From Mesorhizobium sp. LSHC420B00 (GTDB lineage: Bacteria; Pseudomonadota; Alphaproteobacteria; Rhizobiales; Rhizobiaceae): DNA of 64,000 bases. Position numbers and translations under genes: made by a program. Numbering within the stretch: the first letter of the stretch is position 1; every line of letters begins with the position of its first letter. Where the stretch lies: positions 293 through 64,292 of the forward strand of contig NZ_AYVY01000016.1 of NCBI RefSeq assembly GCF_000503055.1. The letters are read 5' to 3'. Under the pieces are notes generated by a model. The model was not told the DNA's origin, ran no database searches, and worked only from the letters and a program-made list of their open reading frames with translations. Shown here in pieces: positions 33,262 to 42,758 of this stretch.

Positions 33262-34596
33262 TCACCTGTTCACCGAATAGCAGTCCACCTGCGGTTCGCT
33301 CGGCAGTACACCCGAAACGCCAATGACGAAGCCTGGGGCACCGAGCAGCGATGCCCAGTGCTCGCTTTTCTGGTCGAGCTCAAGGCACAGCCGATCGCCG
33401 TCGTAAGGAATCTCGCGCGGTTGCGAATGAAGCGGTTTCAGCGGGATGCCGGGCAGGCGGGACTTCCACAGGCCCTCGAACTCATCCGCCGAGCCCACGG
33501 TCGCCTGGTTGACGAATATCTTGCGTAGCGCGTCCTCCGACAGTTCCGAACCGACCCGGATGACGATCCGGCTGGCTACCAGCAGCTTCGGATTGTCGAT
33601 GCGGATTTTCCAAACATTGGTCGAATGGCGCATGACGGGCAGCGCGCGCGATTTCGGCTCGATGTAACGCAGGCTCAGGATCAGTGAGCGCAATGCATCC
33701 GCCAGCGCCGAAAACGGTGGGCCGGGCGCCATGTGATCGTAAGCCGGCAGCTCGCCCAGTCGCCGCGCGCTCGAGCCGTAGGTCGCCATCGAACCGGCAA
33801 GCCCGGCCAGTTCCAGATAGAGTTCGGCCGGATGGAAAACATCCTGCGCCAGCATATGGGCCAGGCGCGGACGCGCCGCGTTGGCGAGGTTGAGCATCAA
33901 CAGGTCTTCGACGCTGCGCCCTGGCCCGCCCATGACCATCTTGCCATGCGCCTCGGCGATCTGGTCAAGGCCTGTGACGACTTCCAGAAGCAATTGCCGG
34001 TACCAGGCCACTGCACCAGTAACCAGGGCCGGTGGCAGGAATGTCTCGTCCAGCGAAACGCCGCCATCGGCGCGAACCCCCTTGATGTCGGCTATCGGCA
34101 GGGCGGTATAGCCGCCGACCGATTTGCCGGGTGCAAGCAACAGCGATTGCGGTCGGGCGATTTCGATTTCTTCGGGGTCTGAACCGCCCTGGACGGCATC
34201 GCGCACCGAAACGATCCGTCCATGATAGCGCGCGCCGCTGGGTGGCGCATGCGCGGGATCGAAGCCAACGCCGCCGGCCGGCTCGAGCGGCAGGGCGACC
34301 AGCACTGGGCCGGCGCCTGTATCCGGGGTGACCGGCAGCGGACGCGGCGCGTCCATCAGATCCGGAATGGAGAAGGGGGTTCCGTCAGGGAAAATGCCTC
34401 GTGCAGACAGGATCGAGATCTGGCCGGCATCGAGCAATGCCTTATCCAGGGTCAATTGCTGAAAGCCGAACGTGTGCAGCTGGCCGGCCTGCAACGCGCC
34501 GCGCACAGTCGCCTCGAAGAAACGGTCCTGCTGCTGGAAATGCTGGGTCCGCAGAAAAAGGCCCTCGGACCACAGCACCCTGTTTGCATCGCTCAT
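33262..34596 (-). CDS. tssK: T6SS baseplate protein TssK
   Basis: A 444-residue protein with the TssK signature near the N-terminus (RVLWSEGLFLRTQHFQQQDRF, 6-26) and the conserved middle HPAELYLELAGLAGSMATY. TssK trimers link the baseplate to the membrane complex through TssL and TssM. Normal length. Start ATG 34596; the gene is followed by tssL after four bases. Confidence 0.96.
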   Translation of the reverse strand: MSDANRVLWSEGLFLRTQHFQQQDRFFEATVRGALQAGQLHTFGFQQLTLDKALLDAGQISILSARGIFPDGTPFSIPDLMDAPRPLPVTPDTGAGPVLVALPLEPAGGVGFDPAHAPPSGARYHGRIVSVRDAVQGGSDPEEIEIARPQSLLLAPGKSVGGYTALPIADIKGVRADGGVSLDETFLPPALVTGAVAWYRQLLLEVVTGLDQIAEAHGKMVMGGPGRSVEDLLMLNLANAARPRLAHMLAQDVFHPAELYLELAGLAGSMATYGSSARRLGELPAYDHMAPGPPFSALADALRSLILSLRYIEPKSRALPVMRHSTNVWKIRIDNPKLLVASRIVIRVGSELSEDALRKIFVNQATVGSADEFEGLWKSRLPGIPLKPLHSQPREIPYDGDRLCLELDQKSEHWASLLGAPGFVIGVSGVLPSEPQVDCYSVNR

Positions 34597-34635
34597 CCGG
34601 CTACTCTCTGCATCGAGCTCCCCTTGCCTTGGCCG

Positions 34636-35091
34636 TCAGGCGGAAATGCCGCCGCTGCCGAGTGTGACATTGATCGTAAAGTTTGATCCGGGCGAAACCG
34701 ATTTGGTCGTCCGCCAGTTTCGCCCGCCAGGCTCACGGATAAGTGCAACGAAGCCCAGGGCCGTCGCATCCGGTTCAACCGTAATGGTCTTGGTCGCGGT
34801 TTTTCCAGGCGCGACGGCAATCTGGTCGGATCCGATGAGATCACCTGCCAGTGCCGAGCCGGCATCCCCCTGCAAGGCAAAGTAGTCGGCGGAATTGAAC
34901 TTACCGGTGCTGCGCAGCCGCATGACCAGCACCGTCACTGGCCGGTCGCCGCCGCCTGGTCCAGGGTTCATACCGGCCGCCCCTGTCAGCTTGACCGTGA
35001 TGACCGACGGTTTTGGCGGCCCGGCGCTTTGACAGGCCGTAAGCAGCCCCGTCGCACCCAAGGCAACGATAAATTCGCGTCGATCGATCAT
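34636..35091 (-). CDS. tssJ: T6SS outer-membrane lipoprotein TssJ
   Basis: A 151-residue lipoprotein. The signal peptide has a twin-arginine-like start (MIDRREFIVALGATGLLTAC) with lipobox LTAC at residues 17-20. The mature part is a beta sandwich with VITVKLTGAAGMNPG, then RPVTVLVMRLRS and FTINVTLGSGG, as in TssJ. It tethers the TssM periplasmic domain to the outer membrane. Only one tssJ is present for the two tssM genes. Confidence 0.92.
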   Translation of the reverse strand: MIDRREFIVALGATGLLTACQSAGPPKPSVITVKLTGAAGMNPGPGGGDRPVTVLVMRLRSTGKFNSADYFALQGDAGSALAGDLIGSDQIAVAPGKTATKTITVEPDATALGFVALIREPGGRNWRTTKSVSPGSNFTINVTLGSGGISA

Positions 35092-35094
35092 GTG

Positions 35095-36564
35095 TTACTC
35101 CTCCTCATATGCATCCCGAAAATCGGCGCCGATTTCGCCGAGAAAGCTCTTTTCCGCGCTCTCGGCGATTTCACGATGGCGTTTCTGATAAAGCTCCCAC
35201 AGCTTGGCGCCGCGCCCGCCCGACAACAGCGTGCCGATCGCGGAACTCGATTTCAGCTCTTCTTCGATGGCTGCCGGCTCAAAACGGTCGACCATCCGCC
35301 GCAAGGCGGCCTGCACGCCGCGCCAGGCGCGTACGTGATGTTGTGCGAGGTCGCGAACCGCATCCGCGATAGCCGCTTCGCCGGCCAGAAATCCGGGGCT
35401 GCGTTCGGCGATAAGCGTCACGATAGCGTCGTCGACCGTCGGCAGAAACTTGAGTGGATTGACCTCGGAGGCTCCGACCATTGTCTGCGCAACGCGAGCA
35501 TTTCCCTTTTCTTCGGCACGCTTGCGTAGCAGCTGCATCAATCCTTCCATCATAAGCCGATATTCGCGGCCGAACTTCTCCATCTCGGCGACGGCATCGC
35601 GTCCGGGAAAATCGGCTTCCGCGATGCCCATGCCGCGCAGGAATGCGGTGCGAAGCGCCATTTCGGCGTGCTGCCTCGCAGGCGGCTGGCGGGCGGGGCT
35701 GGCGGCTGGGCCTGCTCGCATTGGGGGAGGGGCATCTGCCGCTCGCACGGGCACGTCCCAGGGATTGGCCGCTTGCAGTGGTTGGGCGTCGCGCTCGCGC
35801 TGACCGGTCGAGCCCGCATCGCGTCCCGTGCTGGGGGCCACGGCTGGCCCAAAACCGAAGTCGTCATTGAATTCCGGCAGCTTTGCCGTCGGGGGCTCCG
35901 TTGAGCCGTTGGGGAACGATCCCGAGTCGAGGCCGGATGGGTCTGTCTGGTTGGGCGCGCGGGCTGGTCCTGCGGTGCCTTTGGATACGGGTGTTGCGAT
36001 CGGATCGAGGCTGAACGGGTCATCGAAAGCAGGCGAGCTGCGCTGTCTGGAATTGGCCCGTTCGAACGCACCCGGGATCGGCTGCTCGAACGGGTTCGGC
36101 AGCCCGGCTGGACGTGGCCGCTGCGGCTCTTCTTCCACGGTGGCTGAAAAGAAATCGTCACGGCCGATGCTGACCGGCGCCCGAGACGCCGGCGGGGAGC
36201 GCTCCGGAACTGGCCCTGCGGCTGCTGCTGCTGTGGCTTGGGCACTCGGCGTCTGCAGATCGACATATACGACGTAATCGCCCAGTCTCAGCCGCATGCC
36301 ATTGCGAAGACGCGTCGACTTGCCGGCACCGAGCGGGCTGTCCGAGTCGTCTATGAACAATCCGCTGCTTGACGTATCAGTGACGAAATATCCGTCGCGC
36401 CCACCAGTGATCCTGCAATGGGCGCGCGAAACGAACATGTCGGGATCGTCGATCTGCCAGCCGGCGTCCGCGCTGCGGCCGATCACCAGTTCCCCCTCGT
36501 CAAGCCGGGTCTGCCGTACCGCCTGGGTGCGTGGCCCTTGCTCCAGCGTCAGCAGCAGACTCAT
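35095..36564 (-). CDS. tagH: T6SS-associated FHA-domain protein TagH (ImpI), second copy
   Basis: A 489-residue protein. The FHA domain covers residues 1-105 (GELVIGRSADAGWQI, VSRAHCRI, DTSSSGLFIDD). A Pro/Ala-rich low-complexity linker of about 190 residues follows. The TagH C-terminal domain is at about 300-489 (RTAFLRGMGIAEADFPG, TMVGASEVNPLKFLP). The linker is much longer than in the first TagH. ATG 36564 overlaps the tssG stop by four bases. It probably reads Thr phosphorylation made by the kinase at 9748. Confidence 0.93.
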   Translation of the reverse strand: MSLLLTLEQGPRTQAVRQTRLDEGELVIGRSADAGWQIDDPDMFVSRAHCRITGGRDGYFVTDTSSSGLFIDDSDSPLGAGKSTRLRNGMRLRLGDYVVYVDLQTPSAQATAAAAAGPVPERSPPASRAPVSIGRDDFFSATVEEEPQRPRPAGLPNPFEQPIPGAFERANSRQRSSPAFDDPFSLDPIATPVSKGTAGPARAPNQTDPSGLDSGSFPNGSTEPPTAKLPEFNDDFGFGPAVAPSTGRDAGSTGQRERDAQPLQAANPWDVPVRAADAPPPMRAGPAASPARQPPARQHAEMALRTAFLRGMGIAEADFPGRDAVAEMEKFGREYRLMMEGLMQLLRKRAEEKGNARVAQTMVGASEVNPLKFLPTVDDAIVTLIAERSPGFLAGEAAIADAVRDLAQHHVRAWRGVQAALRRMVDRFEPAAIEEELKSSSAIGTLLSGGRGAKLWELYQKRHREIAESAEKSFLGEIGADFRDAYEEE

Positions 36565-37622
36565 GCCGCGACCTCCGCCCCTTCCTGCCGCCAGCCGACT
36601 AATGTCCGCAGCCGCATGTCGTCAGCATCGCCCCTTTCATCGGGCCGCGCAAGCCACGCGGTCCGGGCGAGTTGGACGGTTCCAATACGCGGCGGCGGAA
36701 CGGCATCGCGCGCCAGCACGATGCGCAGATCGACGTCGAGCGATTCGCCGACCATGTCGCTAACGGCCTGCTTGAACAATTTGAGGCGCTGACCGCCCGG
36801 CAGGAACGCCTTGAACTCCTCGTAGCCCAGTGGGCCGACACGGAGCTCGATCCTGCTTTGACGGTTGAAGACACGCGGACCGATCGTTGCTCCCCGGCCG
36901 AGCGCTACGTAGGCTTTGCCTAGGCGTGTCTGGAGCGCGGCTGGTATGGTCATCCAGGCAGCGATGAACTCCCTGATCTGGACCGGCACCTTGAACGCCT
37001 CCGCCAGGAACAGCGTCAGCCGCTCGGGGCCGTCGACCTGATTGGCAAGCGAAGCTGCCTGGCGCAGCTTCACGGCGTCCAGTTCGGGATTGTGGGTGCC
37101 GGGAAGCCCTATCCCCGCCATGGCTTCGAGCATGGCGCGAACGCGCCCGCCTGCCGCGCGCTCGACCTGAACCGCCGGATGCGCATCCGCCCAAGCCCTG
37201 TAATACAGCGCGATCATCCGGTTCTGAAGAATGTTGACGAAGTCCATGAAGGTTGTGTCGCTGGTCTGCTGCGCATCGGCGCCTGTGAACCAGCGTTGCG
37301 ACAGGCGATCTAGCACCCAGCGCGTCAAATGCAGGGGCATCGGACCTTCAGGTCCCATCAGACCAATGTTTGCGACCGTAACCCGGGCGGGCGCTTTGTC
37401 AGTCGCTTCGCGGAATTCTGCCAAGTCCTTGGCGGAAAAGCTGAGACGGACATGCTGCCCGAGCCGCGAGGGTTCGCGCTCCGGCGGGCCGGAATAGCCG
37501 AACAGCCCGCCTCTCCGTTCGAGTCGCCGCAACAGCTCGAAGAAGTCGAACGCATCCGACAGCTCTTCGGACCGGCCAGGCTTGTCTAGATCAGGTAGCG
37601 ATTGCCGGGCGTCATCGGCCAT
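36561..37622 (-). CDS. tssG: T6SS baseplate protein TssG
   Basis: ATG 37622 has an AGGAGG seven bases upstream and gives 353 residues; longer in-frame starts lie inside tssF and lack such a site. TssG features: FDFFELLRRLERRGGLFGYS at 26-45, VTVANIGLMGPEGPMPLHLT, and a C-terminal FLPGGQRLKLFKQAVSDMV. It forms the TssF-TssG wedge of the baseplate. It overlaps the end of tssF by 37 bases. Confidence 0.95.
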   Translation of the reverse strand: MADDARQSLPDLDKPGRSEELSDAFDFFELLRRLERRGGLFGYSGPPEREPSRLGQHVRLSFSAKDLAEFREATDKAPARVTVANIGLMGPEGPMPLHLTRWVLDRLSQRWFTGADAQQTSDTTFMDFVNILQNRMIALYYRAWADAHPAVQVERAAGGRVRAMLEAMAGIGLPGTHNPELDAVKLRQAASLANQVDGPERLTLFLAEAFKVPVQIREFIAAWMTIPAALQTRLGKAYVALGRGATIGPRVFNRQSRIELRVGPLGYEEFKAFLPGGQRLKLFKQAVSDMVGESLDVDLRIVLARDAVPPPRIGTVQLARTAWLARPDERGDADDMRLRTLVGWRQEGAEVAA

Positions 37623-39460
37623 GGCACATCCTCCTGCTTCTGCAGCAGCCATGTGCGGGTTCGCACAAAGCCGTTTATCCCGGCATGACGGGCAAAGAGC
37701 CGTGCCAGCAGGGCCGAAAGCAGCAAGGTGCTTTGCCCCGCCAGGACCGATTGATCGACATGCAATGTCACCTCCGTGCCTCGTCCGAAGCACATCGGCC
37801 CATCGATCTGCAGCCGCTCGATGACCGACCGGGAGTCGATGCGTACGATCGAGTGCACATTGCGGGCGAGGCTCGGGTCTCCCCTGTCGGCGTAAAGCTC
37901 AAGCAGCGCATGCAGCGGCTCGACGCCGCGACCTTCCTTTGCAAGGCTTAGAAAGTTGAGCGCTAGCTGCGCTACAAGCCGCCAGGCGAGATTGTCGGCT
38001 CGCGATTCACCCGCCGCGCCCGCCGGCAGCGCTGCGGGGATGGCTGGGCGAGGCGGGCGCAATGCGCCGAGAAGCCGGATCGTTTCGACCGGATCGCCGG
38101 CTTCCAGCGTCAAGGTAGGGTTGTCGTCAAGGATCGGCAGATCGCGGTTGGTGCAGAGCGCCACGATGTCGACGCGCTTCAGCGGCCGGTTCGGTGGACT
38201 TTCCGCTGGGCGTGAAATCGCCAGGAAAACGTCATCGCCCGTGTATGAGGTGCGGGTGAGGCCATCGCGCCGTTCCTCCTCCGTCGGGCGGCGTGGGCGC
38301 CGTTCGGTGGAATAAACCCAGCCGCTGCCGCGGTTCTGTCCCAGGCTGAAGAGCTCCGGGATTGTGGCGTCGCTGCCCTCGCTGTCGGCGTCCTCGACGC
38401 GGATAACCCGATAGATTTCGAAGTCCCGCGCTCGCGTGCGGTCGGCATGCAGCACCTGCCGCGTTTTGCGCGGATCGAGCTCGACGACGTTGCACTCGCG
38501 TTCGAACAGATTGATGATCGGGGTTGCGAAAAGTTCAAAATCGGCCGCCATCAGATCGGCAAGTTCAGGCGCCGGACGCCTGAAGATGAAGATGATCTCG
38601 AGCTCGGCTGTGCATCTGCGCACGATGGGCTGCAACCCCGAAACCCGAGCATAGTGAAAGCGCTCCGGCATCATGAAATGTTCGCGCAGAAGACGATATC
38701 CTTCGAAGGTCGGACGTGTACGAGGCATCAGAGCCTCGTCGTCGCTGATGCCGACCATTTCGGGTGCCGGCAACGCCGATATTGGGTTGGTCTTGCCTCC
38801 CGGTCGTGCACCAACGGCTGAGCAGGCGCCGAAAATCGCATCGAAAAGCAGCGGTGCCTTGGTGCGCGCGGCAAAGTAGAGATCAAGCCGGTCGAGCGAC
38901 AGTTCGTCGAGCTTGCCTTTTCCAGTACGGGCCAGCGTGATGCGAAGCGCCGCCTCGCCATCGACACCGCCGATCCGCGTGATGCCGGCTGCCGCCAAGG
39001 CGCTGCGATCCTGAAAATACCCGACCGAGGTGATGGCTATCGGCCACAGCGTTATGTCCTGGGCAGTCGTGAACGTGCAACGCGTCGACAGGCCAGGCTG
39101 GAGGCTGGAGACCAGCCGCGTATTGCGCTTGACGACATGGCCCGCAATCATCGTCTGGACTTGCTGGCCGGGTTTGAGCACCACCATGGCCGTTGCCGGC
39201 GCCGGCGTGACAAGATCGGGATAGAGAACATCAAGGACGGCGCGCGAGAAACGCGAGCGTTCCGCATCAACCTTGAGCCGGGTCCGCGCGGCCAAGAAGG
39301 CAACACCGTCAAGCAGCCGCTCGACATAGGGGTCCGGACAGGGGACCGTATCTAGTGAAAGGTTGCGCGCCACCGCCGGATGCAGGTCGGCAAATTCTGC
39401 CGCGAGCGCACGGATATGGGTCAGTTCCTCCTCGTAATATTCTACGAAGACCCGATCCAT
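37586..39460 (-). CDS. tssF: T6SS baseplate protein TssF
   Basis: A 624-residue TssF/ImpG/VasA protein: MDRVFVEYYEEELTHIRALA at the start, DPYVERLLDGVAFLAARTRL at about 42-61, and the conserved C-terminal LFARHAGINGFVRTRTW. It starts two bases downstream of the tssE stop and overlaps tssG. Normal length for the family. Confidence 0.96.
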   Translation of the reverse strand: MDRVFVEYYEEELTHIRALAAEFADLHPAVARNLSLDTVPCPDPYVERLLDGVAFLAARTRLKVDAERSRFSRAVLDVLYPDLVTPAPATAMVVLKPGQQVQTMIAGHVVKRNTRLVSSLQPGLSTRCTFTTAQDITLWPIAITSVGYFQDRSALAAAGITRIGGVDGEAALRITLARTGKGKLDELSLDRLDLYFAARTKAPLLFDAIFGACSAVGARPGGKTNPISALPAPEMVGISDDEALMPRTRPTFEGYRLLREHFMMPERFHYARVSGLQPIVRRCTAELEIIFIFRRPAPELADLMAADFELFATPIINLFERECNVVELDPRKTRQVLHADRTRARDFEIYRVIRVEDADSEGSDATIPELFSLGQNRGSGWVYSTERRPRRPTEEERRDGLTRTSYTGDDVFLAISRPAESPPNRPLKRVDIVALCTNRDLPILDDNPTLTLEAGDPVETIRLLGALRPPRPAIPAALPAGAAGESRADNLAWRLVAQLALNFLSLAKEGRGVEPLHALLELYADRGDPSLARNVHSIVRIDSRSVIERLQIDGPMCFGRGTEVTLHVDQSVLAGQSTLLLSALLARLFARHAGINGFVRTRTWLLQKQEDVPWPMTPGNRYLI

Positions 39461-39461
39461 C

Positions 39462-40223
39462 TCAGGCTTCCCTAAATTCGGTCCGAGCCAAGCCGTTATC
39501 GAGGTTGATCGTGGTGCGCAGGCGCATGCGTTCGGGCGTCGGCGTCATGATCAACACCGCATCTATCTCGATCTTCAGGCCCACGGTTTTGTCGCCAAGG
39601 GTTACCGTAACCTTTGTTGCACTGTCCTTGAGACGCGGCTCGAAGGTGGCAAGCACCGAGCGGATCTCGCGCGCCAGGGCCTCGCGATCAAAGTCGCGGG
39701 AGGAACGGCCCGAGAAGGAAGGCACGCCGTAATTGACGACGCTGCGACGCACCTCCGGAAAATCGGCGAGCGACGGCGGGTTGTCCGCGGCCTGTTCGCT
39801 TTCAAGGTCGGAAAGAAGCGGAACGGCCTCGAAGCGCTCGGTGTTAAACAAAGCCTCGACATCGCGCCGAACGGCTTCCTTGAGCACACGAGCCGACACA
39901 ACCACGCCGCGGCTTTCGATTTCAGCGCGGTGCTGGCTCTGAAAGGCCAAGCGATGCAGACGCCGCTTCTGGTCGGCCGTCAACTCCGCGTCGGCGTCGA
40001 TGAGCCGCGCACTGGCAGCAACCAGATTGTCCAGCCGCTCCGCGCCAAGCTCGTCCTGCAGTGCCTGGCGCAGTCCGTCTATCTCGGAGGTCACGCCCGG
40101 CAGATCGTTTATGAGGCGGTCCCACAGAGAGGGCTGGACCGCTTCGCGCTTTGCTCGCGAACTGCCGCTACCCAGCGACTTGTCCGCGCCGGGCCGCCGG
40201 GCCTCACTTGCCGACATAGACAT
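39462..40223 (-). CDS. tssE: T6SS gp25-like baseplate protein TssE with an internal extension
   Basis: A 253-residue protein, clearly longer than the usual 140-180 residues of TssE. The gp25-like domain is at about 110-253: RVLKEAVRRDVEALFNTERF, VRRSVVNYGVPSFSG, FEPRLKDSATKVTV. The usual early motif LWDRL is at about 33, but about 70 Ala/Leu/Asp-rich residues separate it from the REAVxRDLxxLLNT block. The extension is predicted helical. Two ATG codons (40223, 40217) are possible starts; both overlap the hcp stop. Confidence 0.9.
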   Translation of the reverse strand: MSMSASEARRPGADKSLGSGSSRAKREAVQPSLWDRLINDLPGVTSEIDGLRQALQDELGAERLDNLVAASARLIDADAELTADQKRRLHRLAFQSQHRAEIESRGVVVSARVLKEAVRRDVEALFNTERFEAVPLLSDLESEQAADNPPSLADFPEVRRSVVNYGVPSFSGRSSRDFDREALAREIRSVLATFEPRLKDSATKVTVTLGDKTVGLKIEIDAVLIMTPTPERMRLRTTINLDNGLARTEFREA

Positions 40224-40665
40224 CCATTTCGATTTCGTCGTTGTCGTCGTAGACGAACTTTATCTTCTTGTATGCGAAGCTGACCTCTTCCTCGATCAGG
40301 TCTTCCTCATCCTCGGCCTGCGACATGTCGTATTCCATGATCGAGGCGTCGGTGAGTGTGACGACCAGGTAATCCTTGGTCTCACCATCAATGGTCCGCC
40401 GTGCCGAAAACACGACTTCGTCCAGCGCCTTGTTCTCGAACAGCGCCTTTTTCAGGTAGGGCGAAGACTTGTCATAGTGCTTGGTGAACTTGATCATACC
40501 CAAGGACACACGACCTCGGCGCGAGAGCGAATTTGGATCATAGGGTGCGATCATCTTGTAATCGACGCCATGGATTTCGATTTCGTCTTCATGACCATCT
40601 CGAGTGCTTGGACCCTTGATATCCGGAACCTTTAGAAAGCCATCAATCTTCGTATTTGTGGGCAT
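40204..40665 (-). CDS. hcp: T6SS tube protein Hcp (TssD)
   Basis: A 153-residue Hcp: MPTNTKIDGFLKVPDIKGPS at the start, then GHEDEIEIHGVDYKM, SLGMIKFTKHYDKSSPYL and a C-terminal VSFAYKKIKFVYDD. It forms the hexameric inner tube that is secreted with the spike. A gap of 45 bases separates it from tssC, long enough for its own strong ribosome binding site, as expected for the most abundant component. Confidence 0.96.
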   Translation of the reverse strand: MPTNTKIDGFLKVPDIKGPSTRDGHEDEIEIHGVDYKMIAPYDPNSLSRRGRVSLGMIKFTKHYDKSSPYLKKALFENKALDEVVFSARRTIDGETKDYLVVTLTDASIMEYDMSQAEDEEDLIEEEVSFAYKKIKFVYDDNDEIEMDVYVGK

Positions 40666-40710
40666 TGTCTTTCTCCACCGCTTTCAAAACCAAGATGTTG
40701 TTGCTGCAGA

Positions 40711-42213
40711 TCAAGTCTTTACGGACGGAAGTTCCGAAACCAGTCGGAGCGAGGCATTGATACCCTCCAGCTGATAATGCGGGCGCAGATAGAAGCGGGC
40801 ATTGTAGTAGCCGGGGCGCCCCTCCACGCTGTCCACCTGAACCTCGGCGGCGGCGAGCGGGCGCTTGGCGCGCGCCTTGTCGTCGGCAAAGGCCGGGTTG
40901 GCCAGCACATACCGGTTGATCCATTCGGTCAGCCAGATCTGCATGTCGGAGCGCTCCTTGAACGAACCGACCTTGTCGCGCGCGATCGCCTTGAGGTAGT
41001 GGGCAAAGCGCGAGACCGGGAAAAGGTAGGGAAGGTTGGCGCTCAGCCGCTCGTTGGCCTGCGCATCGGGGTCGACCAGTCGTCCCGCCCTTGTCTCGTC
41101 GTCCTGCAGCGAATGGGCGCCAATAAAGGCGGCGAGATCGGTGTTCTTTCTATGCAGGATGGGCATCAGGCCGAGCTTGGCCAGCTCCGCCTCGCGCCGG
41201 TCGTCGATGGCGACCTCCGTCGGACACTTCATCGCTATCGAGCCATCATCGGTTGGGAAGCTGTGCACTGGCAGGTTGAGGACGGTGCCGCCATTTTCGA
41301 CGCCGCGGATCTGCGTGCCCCAGCCATAGAGCTTGTGGCTGCGGTTTATGTTCACGCCCATCGGGAAGGCGGCATTCATCCAAACATATTTGTTATGGTC
41401 GCCATGTACCTCCTCCTCGAAGGTGAAGCCCTTCACCGGAACGGTATCGGTGCCATACGGCAGCCGTGCCAAAACGCGAGGCATGGTCAGGCCGATGTAG
41501 CGTGCATCCTCGCTCTCGCGCAGCGACTGCCAGGAGGCATAGGCTGGGTTGGAGACGATCTGCTGCAGGTCCTGCGGGTTCGGCAATTCCTGCCAGCTGT
41601 CCATACGGAACAGGCGCGGAGAGGCGGCTGCGATAAAGGGCGTGTGCGCTGAGGCGCAGATGCCGGAGATGTTGCGCAGCAGACCGACGTCGCGCGGGTG
41701 GTTGGAAAATTCGTAGGCACCAATCACACAGCCGATCGGCTCGCCGCCAAGCATCGAATACTCGTCCGTGTAGACTTTCTTGAAGATCGGGCTCTGATCC
41801 CACATCTGGCCCTCATAATCCTCAAGCGTATCGGCCAGCTGCTCCTTGGAAATGTTCATCACCCGGATCTTCAGCTTCTGATCGGTCTCGGTATTGTTGA
41901 CGAGATACCACAGGCCACGCCATGTGCCCTCCATTTCGCGCACTTCCGGCGCGTGCAGGATCTCGTTGACCTGTTCGGAAAGCATCTTGTCGATACCGGC
42001 GATCAACGACTTGATCGACTTGATCGCATTCGATGAGATGGTCGTGGTATCGGAACGCGTCTGCGCTGCAAGTGCGAGATTGCGCACCAATTGCTGCAGC
42101 TTTTCGCTGTCGTCCTTCTTGACCTTGAAATCCTTCTCGAGGAGCCCGCTGAATTCTCCGAGATCGATGGTTTCCGCCTCGGCGACGGCGGCGGTTTTTT
42201 GCTGTTCGGCCAT
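40711..42213 (-). CDS. tssC: T6SS contractile sheath large subunit TssC (VipB)
   Basis: ATG 42213 has AGGGG eight bases upstream and gives 500 residues; an ATG two codons earlier sits too close to that site. TssC motifs: GTWRGLWYLVNNTETDQKLK, YSMLGGEPIGCVIGAYEFSN, FSVSRFAHYLK-like segment VSRFAHYLKAIARDKVGSF, and a C-terminal VSELPSVKT. With TssB it builds the sheath that is recycled by ClpV. Confidence 0.96.
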   Translation of the reverse strand: MAEQQKTAAVAEAETIDLGEFSGLLEKDFKVKKDDSEKLQQLVRNLALAAQTRSDTTTISSNAIKSIKSLIAGIDKMLSEQVNEILHAPEVREMEGTWRGLWYLVNNTETDQKLKIRVMNISKEQLADTLEDYEGQMWDQSPIFKKVYTDEYSMLGGEPIGCVIGAYEFSNHPRDVGLLRNISGICASAHTPFIAAASPRLFRMDSWQELPNPQDLQQIVSNPAYASWQSLRESEDARYIGLTMPRVLARLPYGTDTVPVKGFTFEEEVHGDHNKYVWMNAAFPMGVNINRSHKLYGWGTQIRGVENGGTVLNLPVHSFPTDDGSIAMKCPTEVAIDDRREAELAKLGLMPILHRKNTDLAAFIGAHSLQDDETRAGRLVDPDAQANERLSANLPYLFPVSRFAHYLKAIARDKVGSFKERSDMQIWLTEWINRYVLANPAFADDKARAKRPLAAAEVQVDSVEGRPGYYNARFYLRPHYQLEGINASLRLVSELPSVKT

Positions 42214-42215
42214 GG

Positions 42216-42752
42216 TCATTCCCCTGCCTTGTCGTCCGCCAGTGCCTGGCTGGCGATCTTGCCAAGAAGCGGTTCATTGTTCAGCAGTTGCGCAATGCGC
42301 TTTTCGGCATCCACACGCCCGTCCATGAAGCCGAGAAGTTCCTCGAGCTGGCGGCGCATCTTGAGAATTTCGGCCAACTGTGGGACCTGCTCGGCAATCT
42401 TGTCCGGCGCGAAATCGCCCATCTTGGTGAAGGTAAGGTCGAGCGCCAGCTCCCCGTCCCGCTCGGCGCCTTCGGCCTGGGGCAGCGTATTCTTCACGCG
42501 GGCTTTCACGCGTGGTCCAAGTGCCTCCATGAAACGCGGGAAACGGTTAGCATCGGTCTCGACAAAGGAGCGGTCCAGTATCGACTTCGACGCTTCCTTG
42601 GTCTGCGAAGCGCCTGAAAGGTCCGCCATGACGGCCATGACAAACGGCAGCTCGATTGTCGTTGGACTGCCATAGGTTTCCACGTCATAGGCGATCTGCA
42701 CCCGCGGCGCGCGATTTCGTTCGATGACCTTGGCTTTGCTTTCGGCTGGCAT
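42216..42752 (-). CDS. tssB: T6SS contractile sheath small subunit TssB (VipA)
   Basis: A 178-residue TssB: VIERNRAPRVQIAYDVETYG near the start, the conserved ELPFVMAVMADLSG at about 34-47, RSFVETDANRF and a C-terminal LLGFMDGRVDAEKRIAQLL. Start ATG 42752, six bases after tssA. Its stop overlaps the region of the tssC start. Confidence 0.97.
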   Translation of the reverse strand: MPAESKAKVIERNRAPRVQIAYDVETYGSPTTIELPFVMAVMADLSGASQTKEASKSILDRSFVETDANRFPRFMEALGPRVKARVKNTLPQAEGAERDGELALDLTFTKMGDFAPDKIAEQVPQLAEILKMRRQLEELLGFMDGRVDAEKRIAQLLNNEPLLGKIASQALADDKAGE

Positions 42753-42758
42753 TGCTTG

